From: an uncultured Marinobacterium sp.
GTDB lineage: Bacteria; Pseudomonadota; Gammaproteobacteria; Pseudomonadales; Balneatricaceae
DNA length: 64,000 bases
Assembly: GCA_947501565.1 (NCBI GenBank)
Contig: CANMWJ010000001.1
Location: forward strand, 1-64,000
Direction: 5' to 3'
In this document: positions 1-9,304 of the stretch, in pieces
Position numbering within the stretch: the first letter of the stretch is position 1
How the letters are laid out: each line of letters opens with the position of its first letter
Program-made: the position numbers and the translations under genes
Notes under the pieces: generated by a model
What the model saw: the letters and a program-made list of their open reading frames with translations, nothing else
Told to the model about the DNA's origin: nothing
The model's database searches: none

Positions 1-580
<580 letters not shown>

Positions 581-608
581 GGTCGATACCTGATCAAGGC
601 GCCATTAT

Positions 609-1064
609 TTGGCGTCTGACTCATTTTGGAATTTATTGGGATTGTTGGAGCACTCTGTGGCAGAGATCTCTCTTTTGACATGGCTTTTAGCGCTGATCAG
701 TGTGGCGGCACTGACCGGCTGTGCCTTGTTATTCAGACGTTTGCGACAGCATGAACAGCGCTATCAGGTGTTGATCAATGTCCTGCGGAACGAGATTAGC
801 GCAATCACCAATAGCTCCATTGGCATGGGGCGCCGCGTGGTGGAGATTGAACAGAAGCTCAATATCACCGCCGAAAAACAGGCCGAGCTGGAAAACCGGG
901 ATCCTGGAGCCGTGGCGTTTAATCAGGCGGCGCGTCTGATGGAGATGGGCGCGGACGTGAATGATCTGGTGGAAAGCTGCGGTATCGGGCGGCCGGAAGC
1001 CGAGTTGATGGCGTTGTTGCATAAGGAGCTGAAAGCAACGGACGCGATTGGGCACGACCGTTAG
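609..1064 (+). CDS. DUF2802 family membrane-anchored coiled-coil protein
   Basis: A 151-residue protein with one N-terminal membrane segment (about residues 20-42), a predicted coiled coil rich in Glu, Arg and Gln (about 45-95), and a small C-terminal helix-turn-helix-like part (RLMEMGADVNDLVESCGI). This is the usual architecture of DUF2802 proteins, which lie right after cheW in pseudomonad and vibrio flagellar loci. The molecular function is unknown. It follows the CheW-domain gene by 28 bp in the same direction and is probably co-transcribed. The start is a TTG; other TTG/GTG codons a little downstream are possible, so the exact N-terminus is uncertain. Confidence 0.8.
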   Translation: MASDSFWNLLGLLEHSVAEISLLTWLLALISVAALTGCALLFRRLRQHEQRYQVLINVLRNEISAITNSSIGMGRRVVEIEQKLNITAEKQAELENRDPGAVAFNQAARLMEMGADVNDLVESCGIGRPEAELMALLHKELKATDAIGHDR

Positions 1065-1083
1065 GTCATTCGATAACGCCCTT

Positions 1084-1359
1084 TTACCCTACATCTTCAC
1101 CTTTCAGACTGTACGCAAAAGCGATTACTTCTGCGATCGCGCGGTACAGCGCTTCCGGAATCTCCTCCCCCAGATGCAGCCGGACCAACAGGTCCACCAG
1201 TTCCGGGCTCTCATGAATATGGACACCGCTCTCCTCCGCCAGCGCGATGATCTGCTCGGCGATAACGCCCTGGCCTTTGGCGACGACGGTAGGCGCGACC
1301 TGAGCGTTGAAGTCATACTTCAGCGCGACTGCTTTGTGTCGGTTTTCAGGCTTGCTCAT
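1084..1359 (-). CDS. FlhB C-terminal-domain-like protein (FhlB/YscU-type)
   Basis: A 91-residue soluble protein matching the cytoplasmic C-terminal domain of the flagellar export switch FlhB (VALKYDF, APTVVAKG, ELVDLLVRLHLGEEIPEALY). Full FlhB has four membrane helices and an NPTH autocleavage site just before this domain. Here the membrane part is absent and the position of NPTH reads ENRH, so the protein begins roughly where the cleaved FlhB fragment begins and cannot self-cleave by the normal Asn-Pro chemistry. It overlaps the upstream fliK by four bases (ATGA), implying translational coupling. Free FlhB-like domains next to fliK are recurrent in gammaproteobacteria. A role in the rod/hook to filament substrate switch is inferred. 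Confidence 0.85.
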   Translation of the reverse strand: MSKPENRHKAVALKYDFNAQVAPTVVAKGQGVIAEQIIALAEESGVHIHESPELVDLLVRLHLGEEIPEALYRAIAEVIAFAYSLKGEDVG

Positions 1360-3404
1360 GTATGGATATCCACAAGGCGTTTATCAATGGACTCTTTCTG
1401 GCGGTGAGGTGCCTTACCGTGATAGCTGCTTAACTCTGCTTCATTAAAACCGCGTTGCTGCAGCTGGCCGCCAAAGTCCTCCAGCTTTTGCTGAATTTGC
1501 TGATGGGTGCGTTTGTGAGAGCACCAGAACTGTATCTGTACTTCATCGTCTGCATTCAGCTTAAGTTCGGCATCCACCGACCCCTTCTCTTCAAGCTCAA
1601 AGTGCAACCGCACGCGCCACTGGGTGGTAAGTGTGCCCTCTGCGTTGCGACTAGCCTCCTGACTGATGCGTAACTCAATGTTATCGACGTTATTACGCTG
1701 CATGACGGGGATATCGAGCTGCATAACACGTTCAAAACTTCCGTCGGGCTGCTCTTTCCATTGCTGCAGGGAGCTGAGCTGATTGCTGGTGAGGCGCGAC
1801 TGTATTGACTGTATCAGTTGTTCCAGTCGTCCGCGTTGCTCAGCGGGTAGCTCCGCCGCGTGTTGCTGTAGCTGCTGCAGCACCGCTTTCATATCGCGTT
1901 TTTCGACTTTGCCGGAAAGGGCGATATTCGACTCGGTCTGTAGGCCTCCCAACTGTACGTTGCTTTGCACCGTGCGCGGTGCCTCTGCGTTGCCTGGTCG
2001 TAAGCCAAATAACTGCAACATTGAGCGTACGACACTGGACAGGTTTGCCGAAGCGTTTTGCTGCGTTGTTGCTTGCAGTTGCGAGAGTGCATCGCCGACA
2101 GGTTGCTGCAGGGGCAGTGCGTTGCGCAGTGCGTCCTGGATGATGGCCTGCTCGTTCGCCGTTGCAGTTTTATTCGCTGTGCTGGATTCCGGTACCGCCG
2201 TGAATTGCTGAGGGGAGACCTGCGTCAGCTTGATTGTCGTATTGGGGGGCAGCGGAGATTCGGAGCGAAGCGTCAGGCTGCGGCCATCACTCAATAGTAG
2301 CTGAAGGTTGAAGCCCGTTTGGCCTGAAGCGGAGGTCGCGGTGGTTTGTGGTGCCGCGCCGGCTGGGCTCTGTGCCGTGTTAACGGGGGATACCGCAGGG
2401 CCAGTGGTCTGAGCCTGTTGAGGCACGCTGGTCGGGCCAGGGGGCGTTGTCGCTGCCGCCGGTTGTGCACTGGCACCGGGTGAATTTGTTGCTGGCGAAG
2501 TTGGTGTTGCTGCTTGCCCAGCAGCTGAAGCTACAGGCGGTGTTGAGGGCGTCGTTGGTACTGGCTGCGCCGGGCGGCTGGCGGTTGCGCCGGCGGGTAT
2601 CTGACCGCTGCCTTGGGATGATACCGGTACGGTGCTCACCTGTGTTGCCGCCGCAGTAGTGCCTTGGGATTGCGTTGCGGCTGGGGGCGCTGGTTGTTGC
2701 ATGCCGGTTGCACGTGCATTGTTTTGTTGTGCCGATTCACCCGTGGTGGATGGTATTCCGGGCGTAGGCTGTGCCGTGTTGGCAGGTGCGCGGGATGCGG
2801 TTGCCTGACTCCCCTGTGCCGAGTGAGCTGTCGATTGAACTGTCGGAGTGCTGGCTGGCCCCGAGTTGCGATTGCTGGGCAGCGTGGGGGATGTTCCTGT
2901 TGCCTCTCCTGTCGACAAGGGGCGAGCATAGGTGGCCGCGCTGTTGGTTGCAGGTTGTGGAGTGGCGGGGAGCTGCAGCGGCGTATTTTTGATGACAACG
3001 GCGCTGATACTGGTGCCAGCAGGTAGTTGTAACGGGGACCCTGATACCTGGCTGAGCTGGATCTGGGCCGGTAGTGTTGGTTGCGGGAGTGCTGTCGTGG
3101 CGGGTTTTAGCGGCAGGGGTGTTCCCGGTTGCACAGTGACCTGTGCCACAAGCTTGCCATCCTGGCCGCGACTGAGCTGTATCTGACTACCGTTTTCTGG
3201 CTGCTGTTGAGTAATTAGCTGCACATTGCGACCATTGATCTCAACCTGAACCTGAAAGCTGCCCGCAGGGTTTTGGGTGGGTGTGCTTTTCACAACAGTA
3301 CCAGAGACGGATTGGCTCCCTCGTAATAAGTCGGATAATAACTGACGGGATTCCGCCGGGCTCTCCTTAACAGATAAAGAAAGCGTGAGGTTTTGAGGAA
3401 ACAA
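1356..3404 (-). CDS. fliK: Flagellar hook-length control protein FliK
   Basis: FliK measures hook length during secretion and triggers the FlhB specificity switch. This 682-residue protein has a short ordered N-terminus, a very long Ala/Thr/Pro/Gln-rich disordered middle of several hundred residues, and a C-terminal hook-length-control domain (about the last 130 residues) with repeated QLQQ/QQWKE helices and the basic QFWCSHKRTHQQIQQKL segment. I prefer the TTG at 3404 as start because a GGAG lies seven bases upstream of it (3412-3415); a GTG at 3434 would add ten residues but has no visible ribosome-binding site. It is divergent from ccmA and co-directional with the overlapping FlhB-like gene. 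The low-complexity middle evolves fast, so the identification rests on the C-terminus and the location. Confidence 0.87.
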   Translation of the reverse strand: MFPQNLTLSLSVKESPAESRQLLSDLLRGSQSVSGTVVKSTPTQNPAGSFQVQVEINGRNVQLITQQQPENGSQIQLSRGQDGKLVAQVTVQPGTPLPLKPATTALPQPTLPAQIQLSQVSGSPLQLPAGTSISAVVIKNTPLQLPATPQPATNSAATYARPLSTGEATGTSPTLPSNRNSGPASTPTVQSTAHSAQGSQATASRAPANTAQPTPGIPSTTGESAQQNNARATGMQQPAPPAATQSQGTTAAATQVSTVPVSSQGSGQIPAGATASRPAQPVPTTPSTPPVASAAGQAATPTSPATNSPGASAQPAAATTPPGPTSVPQQAQTTGPAVSPVNTAQSPAGAAPQTTATSASGQTGFNLQLLLSDGRSLTLRSESPLPPNTTIKLTQVSPQQFTAVPESSTANKTATANEQAIIQDALRNALPLQQPVGDALSQLQATTQQNASANLSSVVRSMLQLFGLRPGNAEAPRTVQSNVQLGGLQTESNIALSGKVEKRDMKAVLQQLQQHAAELPAEQRGRLEQLIQSIQSRLTSNQLSSLQQWKEQPDGSFERVMQLDIPVMQRNNVDNIELRISQEASRNAEGTLTTQWRVRLHFELEEKGSVDAELKLNADDEVQIQFWCSHKRTHQQIQQKLEDFGGQLQQRGFNEAELSSYHGKAPHRQKESIDKRLVDIHT

Positions 3405-3450
3405 TACTTTTCTCCGAACGGACTGCTGCTGCACTGGGCGCGAATTCGTA

Positions 3451-3456
3451 TATAAT
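3451..3456 (+). promoter_or_regulatory. Possible -10 element for the ccm operon
   Basis: A TATAAT hexamer lies about 80 bases upstream of ccmA in the divergent fliK/ccmA gap. No convincing -35 sits 16-18 bases upstream, so this is only a candidate, perhaps activator dependent. Confidence 0.3.
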
Positions 3457-3534
3457 GAGCCGCTAAATTAATTATTCGGCCACGCCGTATAAAAGTATAG
3501 GTATTAGCCGGGATTCCGGCTTGAGGTGAAGGTT

Positions 3535-4173
3535 TTGTCAGACCCGCTGTTGAGAGTAGAACAGCTCTTCTGCGAGCGCGATGATCGCGTGTTATTTGAG
3601 AATCTTAATTTCTCGTTGGCAGCGGGCGAAGTTATCCAGATCGAAGGGCAGAATGGCAGTGGTAAAACCACGCTGCTGCGTATTCTCGGTGGTCTGTCGC
3701 GTAACTTCGAGGGAGATATCTTCTGGAAGGAGGAGCCCATCGGTGATGTTGCCGAAGATTTTCGCCGTAATCTCCTCTATTTCGGGCATCAGCCCGGCGT
3801 TAAAGCGATCCTCACTCCGGAAGAAAACCTCAACTGGTATGCCGCTATGCACCCGGCGATTGATCCGGAACGCATTCTCGATGCACTGGAGCAGGTTGGC
3901 CTGAAAGGATACGAAGACGTACCTTGTCACATGCTGTCCGCAGGGCAGAATCGCCGTGTCAGCCTTGCTCGCCTCTACCTCAGTAGCGCTCCCCTCTGGA
4001 TTCTGGACGAACCCTTTACCGCAATTGATAAGCGTGGTGTGGCTGAAAAAGAAGCACTGATTGCGCGGCATGCGGAGCAGGGTGGAAGTGTAATTCTGAC
4101 CACGCACCATGAGCTTTCAATGGGTGACCGTGTGCGGAGTGTAAATCTCGATAAACTGGCCGGAACTTCATGA
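3535..4173 (+). CDS. ccmA: Cytochrome c maturation ABC transporter ATP-binding protein CcmA
   Basis: ATPase subunit of the CcmAB complex, whose ATP hydrolysis releases holo-CcmE (heme chaperone) from the CcmCDE complex. Visible ABC motifs: Walker A GQNGSGKTT, signature LSAGQNRRVSLARL, Walker B LWILDEPFT, and the switch His in LTTHHEL. About 212 residues, normal for CcmA. The TTG at 3535 (MSDPLLRVEQ) is preferred because the GAGG at 3523-3526 is eight bases upstream; a GTG at 3526 is the alternative and would overlap that site. First gene of a ccmA-to-ccmI run, overlapping ccmB by four bases. Confidence 0.95.
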   Translation: MSDPLLRVEQLFCERDDRVLFENLNFSLAAGEVIQIEGQNGSGKTTLLRILGGLSRNFEGDIFWKEEPIGDVAEDFRRNLLYFGHQPGVKAILTPEENLNWYAAMHPAIDPERILDALEQVGLKGYEDVPCHMLSAGQNRRVSLARLYLSSAPLWILDEPFTAIDKRGVAEKEALIARHAEQGGSVILTTHHELSMGDRVRSVNLDKLAGTS

Positions 4174-4889
4174 ACGATATGCAGACTAAAGAGCCGGTGT
4201 TGAATCGCGATCAAACCATGGTTGGGCTTTTCCTGGCAGTACTCAAACGTGACCTGCTGCTGTCTTACCGTCGTCGCAGCGATCTGGTCAATCCGCTGAT
4301 CTTTTTCCTGATGGTCGCAACGCTCTTCCCGCTAGGGGTGAGTCCGGAACCGGAGTTCCTGGCTCAGGTCGCTCCGGGCGTGGTGTGGGTTGCGGCACTG
4401 CTTGCGACACTGTTGTCGATGGACGCGGTGTTTCGCTCTGATTTTGAGGATGGCACGCTGGAGCAGACGCTGCTGAGTCCGCAGCCGCTGTTTGTGGTTG
4501 TGCTCGGCAAGGTGATCGCGCATTGGATGCTGACCGGTTTGCCATTAACGCTGTTGGCGCCGCTGCTGGGAGTGATGCTGTTTCTGCCCGAAGGGGGTAT
4601 GACCGGCCTGATGCTGAGTTTGTTGTTGGGTACGCCGACGCTGAGTCTGGTTGGTGCCATAGGTGCGGCGCTGACCGTGGGCTTGCGTAAGGGCGGTGTG
4701 TTGATATCGCTGCTGGTGTTGCCGCTGTATATACCGGTATTGATCTTTGGTACCGGTGCCGTGCAGGCAGCCGTGACCGGCTTGCCGTTGGCAGGTTATC
4801 TGGCATTGCTGGGGGCGATGCTGGCGTTGGGTATTGTGATGGCTCCGCTGGCAATCGGAGCTGCATTAAGAATTTCCGTGAGCGGATAA
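4170..4889 (+). CDS. ccmB: Heme exporter/CcmE-release membrane subunit CcmB
   Basis: Integral membrane partner of CcmA in System I cytochrome c maturation. At 239 residues it is slightly longer than usual, mostly through a 20-residue polar N-terminus before FLAVLKRDLLLSYRRRSDL, the conserved CcmB start. Six hydrophobic segments follow, with the conserved DFEDGTLEQ loop between the second and third. ATG overlaps the ccmA stop (ATGA). An internal ATG before VGLFLAVLKRD would give a more typical length, so the start is not certain. Confidence 0.94.
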   Translation: MNDMQTKEPVLNRDQTMVGLFLAVLKRDLLLSYRRRSDLVNPLIFFLMVATLFPLGVSPEPEFLAQVAPGVVWVAALLATLLSMDAVFRSDFEDGTLEQTLLSPQPLFVVVLGKVIAHWMLTGLPLTLLAPLLGVMLFLPEGGMTGLMLSLLLGTPTLSLVGAIGAALTVGLRKGGVLISLLVLPLYIPVLIFGTGAVQAAVTGLPLAGYLALLGAMLALGIVMAPLAIGAALRISVSG

Positions 4890-4897
4890 GGTTTTGT

Positions 4898-5656
4898 ATG
4901 GCTGAGAAGAAAAAATGGATGCCTCGCTGGTTTTATCAACTGGCATCGCCTCGCTGGAGTTACGAAATCATGGGCAAGCTGCTGCCATGGTTTGCAGTAG
5001 CTGCTGCGTCGCTGCTGGCTGTTGGGGCAGTTTGGGCGTTGCTGTTCGCACCGGCTGACTATCAGCAGGGTAACAGTTTCCGCATCATCTACATTCACGT
5101 GCCATCTGCAATCCTGGCACAGTCCTGCTACATGCTCATGGCGGTAGCTGGTGCGATCGGCTTGATCTGGAAGATGAAGGTGGCCGATATGGTCGCCAAA
5201 TCCTGTGCACCGGTCGGTGCGACAATGGCAATTCTGGCACTGGCGACTGGCGCGATCTGGGGTAAGCCCACTTGGGGTTCCTGGTGGGTGTGGGACGCAC
5301 GCTTGACATCGATGCTGATTCTTTTGTTCCTCTACCTCGGTGTGATCGCCCTGAACTCCGCGATGGAGAGTGAAGCCACAGCCGCTCAGGCGACAGCCGT
5401 CCTGGCACTGGTAGGCCTGGTGAACATCCCGATCATCAAATACTCCGTGGACTGGTGGAATACCTTGCACCAGCCAGCCACCTTCACACTGACCGAACGT
5501 CCCGCCATGCCCGCCGAGATGTGGATGCCACTGTTGGTGATGGTGATCGGTTTTTATTGTTTCTTTGCCGTATCTCTGATGATGCGCACCCGCAACGAGA
5601 TCCTGCACCGTGAGCGCCGTGCAAGCTGGGTGCGTGAATTGATCGAAAAGCAGTGA
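4898..5656 (+). CDS. ccmC: Heme-handling protein CcmC
   Basis: CcmC loads heme onto CcmE in the cytoplasmic membrane. The 252-residue protein has six membrane helices and the diagnostic tryptophan-rich WGSWWVWDARLTS motif on the periplasmic side, flanked by conserved histidines (IIYIHVPSA and WWNTLHQPATF). It starts eight bases after ccmB and is followed seven bases later by ccmD. Confidence 0.96.
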   Translation: MAEKKKWMPRWFYQLASPRWSYEIMGKLLPWFAVAAASLLAVGAVWALLFAPADYQQGNSFRIIYIHVPSAILAQSCYMLMAVAGAIGLIWKMKVADMVAKSCAPVGATMAILALATGAIWGKPTWGSWWVWDARLTSMLILLFLYLGVIALNSAMESEATAAQATAVLALVGLVNIPIIKYSVDWWNTLHQPATFTLTERPAMPAEMWMPLLVMVIGFYCFFAVSLMMRTRNEILHRERRASWVRELIEKQ

Positions 5657-5663
5657 GGTTAAC

Positions 5664-5843
5664 GTGAGCTTCGACAGTTTTTCAGACTTTCTGGCCATGG
5701 ATGGACATGGCCTTTATGTATGGATGAGTTATGCCATCGCCGTTGTCTTGTTTGTCATTAACGTGGTGAGCCCTGTTATGCGACGTAAACAACTGGTATC
5801 CGAATTGATCCGCCGTATGCGCAGGGAGAAAAACGCATCATGA
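5664..5843 (+). CDS. ccmD: Heme exporter protein CcmD (short ORF)
   Basis: A 59-residue protein starting at GTG between ccmC and ccm[21 protein letters not shown], then one membrane helix ([13 protein letters not shown]) and a strongly basic tail ([17 protein letters not shown]). This layout, with the short N-terminal FxMxGHGxYVW pattern, is typical of CcmD, which stabilises the CcmC-CcmE complex and is needed for release of holo-CcmE. The stop overlaps the ccmE ATG (ATGA). Confidence 0.93.
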   Translation: MSFDSFSDFLAMDGHGLYVWMSYAIAVVLFVINVVSPVMRRKQLVSELIRRMRREKNAS

Positions 5844-6301
5844 ATCCTAAACGTAAACAACGCCTGATGATCGTCCTGTTTATTGTCTTCGGCGTAGGTA
5901 TCGCAGTGGGGCTGACCCTGTTTGCGTTGCAGCAGAATATCAACCTGTTCTACTCGCCGACCCAGATCGTGAAGGGTGAGGCGCCTGAAAATACCCGTAT
6001 CCGTGCTGGCGGTATGGTGGTTGAGGGAAGTGTAAAGCGTGATCCGAACAGCCTGAAAGTTCAGTTTGGTATGACCGATTACGCTGAGAGCGTGACTGTT
6101 GAATATACCGGTATCCTGCCTGACCTGTTCCGTGAAGGTCAGGGTATCGTGGCGCAGGGTGAGATGGATGGAAACGGTATCTTCCAGGCGTCAGAAGTTT
6201 TGGCAAAACACGATGAAAACTACATGCCACCGGAAGTAGCCGAGGCGCTGGAAAAAGCGGGTCAGATGCCGAAACCAGAGGCAGAGGTGTTTAATAAATG
6301 A
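5840..6301 (+). CDS. ccmE: Periplasmic heme chaperone CcmE
   Basis: CcmE binds heme covalently through a histidine and passes it to the CcmF/H lyase. The 153-residue protein has an uncleaved N-terminal anchor (about residues 9-29), a beta-barrel domain ([34 protein letters not shown]) and the heme-binding motif [13 protein letters not shown], with the ligand His and downstream Tyr present. ATG overlaps the ccmD stop and the stop overlaps the ccmF ATG. Confidence 0.97.
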   Translation: MNPKRKQRLMIVLFIVFGVGIAVGLTLFALQQNINLFYSPTQIVKGEAPENTRIRAGGMVVEGSVKRDPNSLKVQFGMTDYAESVTVEYTGILPDLFREGQGIVAQGEMDGNGIFQASEVLAKHDENYMPPEVAEALEKAGQMPKPEAEVFNK

Positions 6302-8280
6302 TCCCTGAACTCGGACAATATGCACTGATACTTTCGCTCTGTCTGGCGGCGTTGCTGGCGACAGTCCCTCTGGTTGGGGCTACAACCGGCAGCCAGTTGT
6401 GGATGGGCTACGCGCGTCCACTGTCGAAAGGGATGTTCCTGTTTCTGGTGATCAGTCTGATCTGCCTGGGATACGCCTTTGTTACCGACGACTTCTCGGT
6501 GGCTTACGTAGCGACGAACTCTAACACCGCACTGCCAGTGTATTACAAAATCAGCGCAATCTGGGGCGGACACGAAGGTTCCCTGCTGCTGTGGGTGGTT
6601 ATTCTCGGTGGCTGGACCTACGCCGTTGCCGTGAAAAGCCAGAACCTGCCGCAGGATATCGTTGCCCGTGTATTGGGGGTGATGGGGATCATCTCCGTCG
6701 GTTTTATCCTCTTTACCCTGATGACCTCCAGTCCATTTGAACGTCATCTGCCGATCTTCCCGCAAGAAGGTGGTGACCTGAACCCGCTGCTGCAGGATAT
6801 CGGTCTGATCATTCACCCACCGATGCTCTACATGGGTTATGTTGGCTTCTCAGTGGCCTTTGCGTTTGCGATTGCGGCTTTGTTGAGTGGCAAACTCGAT
6901 GCAGCCTGGGCGCGCTGGTCACGCCCGTGGACAAACATCGCTTGGGCTTTTCTGACCGTAGGTATCGCGCTGGGCAGCTGGTGGGCGTATTACGAGCTCG
7001 GCTGGGGCGGCTGGTGGTTCTGGGACCCGGTAGAAAACGCCTCATTTATGCCATGGCTGGTGGGTACTGCGTTGATCCACAGCCTGGCTGTGACCGAGAA
7101 ACGTGGTGTCTTTAAAAGCTGGACCGTGTTGCTGGCAATCTTCACTTTCTCGCTCAGTCTGCTAGGTACCTTCCTGGTGCGTTCTGGCGTGCTGACGTCG
7201 GTACACGCCTTCGCGTCTGATCCGGAGCGTGGTTACTTTATCCTCGTATTGCTGGCGATCACCATCGGTGGCTCCCTGCTGCTGTATGCAGTGAAAGCGG
7301 CCCATGTGAAAGCGGAATCTAGCTTCGAACTGGTTTCTCGCGAATCCTTCCTGTTGCTGAACAACATCCTGCTGGTGGTTGTCGCGATGATGGTATTGCT
7401 GGGTACGCTCTACCCACTGCTGATGGATGCGCTGCAGCTCGGCAAGATTTCCGTAGGTGCGCCTTATTTCAACGCGCTCTTTATCCCGCTGATGTCCATA
7501 CTCGTGGTGCTGCTGGGGGTAGGGGGTATCACACGTTGGAAACGCACCGATCCTAACTACCTGATCGCTCAGCTGTGGTTACCGTTACTTGCGGCTGTGG
7601 TTGTCGCAACGCTCCTGGCGCTGTTTGGTGGTCACAGCTTTGAATGGAAGGCGCTGATGGGCCTGGTGTTGGCTCTGTGGGTTGTGTTTGCCGGTCTGCG
7701 GGATATGTACAACCGTGTCGCGCAGAAAAAAGACAAACTGGTGGCGCTTACCCGTCTGTCACGTAGCTACTACGGTATGGTGCTGGCACACGTGGGTGTT
7801 GCAGTAACGATCGTCGGTATTGCGATGGTCTCCATGTACAGCGAAAACCGCGATATGCGTATGGGACCGGGTGACCGTCTGGCGTTTAAACACTATGAGT
7901 TCGTGTTTGAAGGTGCGCGTCAGGTGCAGGGACCGAACTATACCTCTGACATGGGCCGCATTGTGGTGCTGAAGGATGGTGAGCCATACAGCGTGATGTA
8001 TCCTGAAAAACGTCTGTACACCGCTCGCGGTAACGTTATGACCGAAGCGGCAATCGATCCGGGCCTGTTCCGTGACCTTTACGTCGCGCTGGGCGAGCCG
8101 CTGGAGAATGGCGCCTGGGCGGTACGTATGCAATACAAACCGTTTGTGCGCTGGATCTGGCTGGGTGGTCTGTTCATGACCTTTGGTGGTTTCCTGGCGG
8201 CGAGTGACCGTCGTTACCGCAAACAGGCAAAACGTGAGAAGCAAGCATCTGTACCCGGCGCTGAAGCGCAGGTTGCATGA
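6298..8280 (+). CDS. ccmF: Heme lyase subunit CcmF
   Basis: CcmF is the core of the lyase that attaches heme to the CXXCH motif of apocytochromes c. A 660-residue polytopic protein of standard length with the signature [19 protein letters not shown], flanking conserved histidines ([24 protein letters not shown]), the [13 protein letters not shown]-type loop and a C-terminal periplasmic domain. Overlaps ccmE by four bases. Confidence 0.97.
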   Translation: MIPELGQYALILSLCLAALLATVPLVGATTGSQLWMGYARPLSKGMFLFLVISLICLGYAFVTDDFSVAYVATNSNTALPVYYKISAIWGGHEGSLLLWVVILGGWTYAVAVKSQNLPQDIVARVLGVMGIISVGFILFTLMTSSPFERHLPIFPQEGGDLNPLLQDIGLIIHPPMLYMGYVGFSVAFAFAIAALLSGKLDAAWARWSRPWTNIAWAFLTVGIALGSWWAYYELGWGGWWFWDPVENASFMPWLVGTALIHSLAVTEKRGVFKSWTVLLAIFTFSLSLLGTFLVRSGVLTSVHAFASDPERGYFILVLLAITIGGSLLLYAVKAAHVKAESSFELVSRESFLLLNNILLVVVAMMVLLGTLYPLLMDALQLGKISVGAPYFNALFIPLMSILVVLLGVGGITRWKRTDPNYLIAQLWLPLLAAVVVATLLALFGGHSFEWKALMGLVLALWVVFAGLRDMYNRVAQKKDKLVALTRLSRSYYGMVLAHVGVAVTIVGIAMVSMYSENRDMRMGPGDRLAFKHYEFVFEGARQVQGPNYTSDMGRIVVLKDGEPYSVMYPEKRLYTARGNVMTEAAIDPGLFRDLYVALGEPLENGAWAVRMQYKPFVRWIWLGGLFMTFGGFLAASDRRYRKQAKREKQASVPGAEAQVA

Positions 8281-8294
8281 GGAGAGTATAAATA

Positions 8295-8837
8295 ATGCGC
8301 CGACTAATTCTGTTTGTACCTTTGGCGATCTTTTTTGTGCTGGGGATCTTCCTCTACCAGGGCTTGCAGATCGATCCAACGAAATTGCCATCTGCTCTGA
8401 TCGATAAACCGATGCCGAAGTTTGAGCTGACGTCCCTCTATGATGAGCAGACATTGTTGACCGAAGCAGACCTGAAGGGTAAGCCTGCCTTGCTGAACGT
8501 GTGGGCGACCTGGTGCCCTTCTTGTAAGCAGGAACATGCTCAGCTGAATAAGATCAAAGAGGAAGGCTACGTCATCTATGGCATTAACTACAAAGATGAA
8601 CGTGGTAAGGCGAAAGAGTGGCTGCGCCGCTACTTAGATCCTTACGCGGCAAATGTGTTTGATGAAAAGGGCGCGCTGGGCCTGGATCTGGGCGTGTATG
8701 GCGCGCCGGAAACCTATGTACTTGATGCGAATGGTGTCATCCGCTACAAGCACGTGGGTGTAGTCGATGAGAAGGTGTGGCCGCAACTGCGCAACCTGCT
8801 GCAGGAGCTGGCTGCCAATGGTGGAGGTGCCCAGTGA
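8295..8837 (+). CDS. ccmG: Thiol:disulfide interchange protein CcmG/DsbE
   Basis: Membrane-anchored thioredoxin-like protein that keeps the haem-binding cysteines of apocytochrome c (or CcmH) reduced. 180 residues: signal anchor (residues 3-20), then a thioredoxin fold with the active site WATWCPSCKQEH and the cis-proline region VYGAPETYVLD. A good GAGGAG lies just before the start (8279-8284). Sits in the ccm operon between ccmF and ccmH, where it is always found. Confidence 0.96.
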   Translation: MRRLILFVPLAIFFVLGIFLYQGLQIDPTKLPSALIDKPMPKFELTSLYDEQTLLTEADLKGKPALLNVWATWCPSCKQEHAQLNKIKEEGYVIYGINYKDERGKAKEWLRRYLDPYAANVFDEKGALGLDLGVYGAPETYVLDANGVIRYKHVGVVDEKVWPQLRNLLQELAANGGGAQ

Positions 8838-9304
8838 AACGCTGGTTAGTAACCCTGCTGGTTCTGTTCTCTGCGCAGGCGTGGGCAGTTATCGACGCTT
8901 ACGAGTTTAAAGATGAGGAAACCCGTGCGCGTTTCCATCAGCTGACTGAGGAGCTGCGCTGCCCGAAATGTCAGAACCAGAACCTGGCTGACTCGAATTC
9001 GCCGATCGCTACAGACCTGCGAGGCGAGGTCTACCGTATGCTGGACGAAGGTGAAGACGACAGTGCAATTGTCGATTTCATGGTTGCCCGCTACGGTGAG
9101 TTTGTCCTCTATCGTCCGCGTGTGAATGTAGACACCTACTTGCTGTGGTACGGCCCGTTCGCTTTGCTGGCGATCGGTTTCGTCGTGGTTATCGTTATGA
9201 CCCGTCGTAAGAAACGTCAGCAGGCGACACAGGACACAGACACGTTGAATGACAATGAACGTCAGCAACTAAACTCTCTTCTAGATCAGGATGCCGATAA
9301 ATGA
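8834..9304 (+). CDS. ccmH: Cytochrome c maturation protein CcmH
   Basis: Periplasmic thiol-oxidoreductase component of the heme lyase. The GTG start at 8834 overlaps the ccmG stop (GTGA) and gives a 156-residue protein with a cleavable signal (KRWLVTLLVLFSAQAWA), the conserved redox motif LRCPKCQNQNLADSN, a three-helix domain and one C-terminal membrane helix (about residues 105-125). A further-upstream reading frame start inside ccmG is unlikely because the signal peptide begins exactly here. Confidence 0.95.
   Translation: MKRWLVTLLVLFSAQAWAVIDAYEFKDEETRARFHQLTEELRCPKCQNQNLADSNSPIATDLRGEVYRMLDEGEDDSAIVDFMVARYGEFVLYRPRVNVDTYLLWYGPFALLAIGFVVVIVMTRRKKRQQATQDTDTLNDNERQQLNSLLDQDADK

Noticed and set aside
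4796-5698. Long open frame of 300 codons antisense to ccmC
   Set aside because: It lies opposite the highly conserved ccmB/ccmC genes, its composition (His/Gln/Arg/Asp rich, no hydrophobic core) is that of a codon-bias shadow, and it has no ribosome-binding site.
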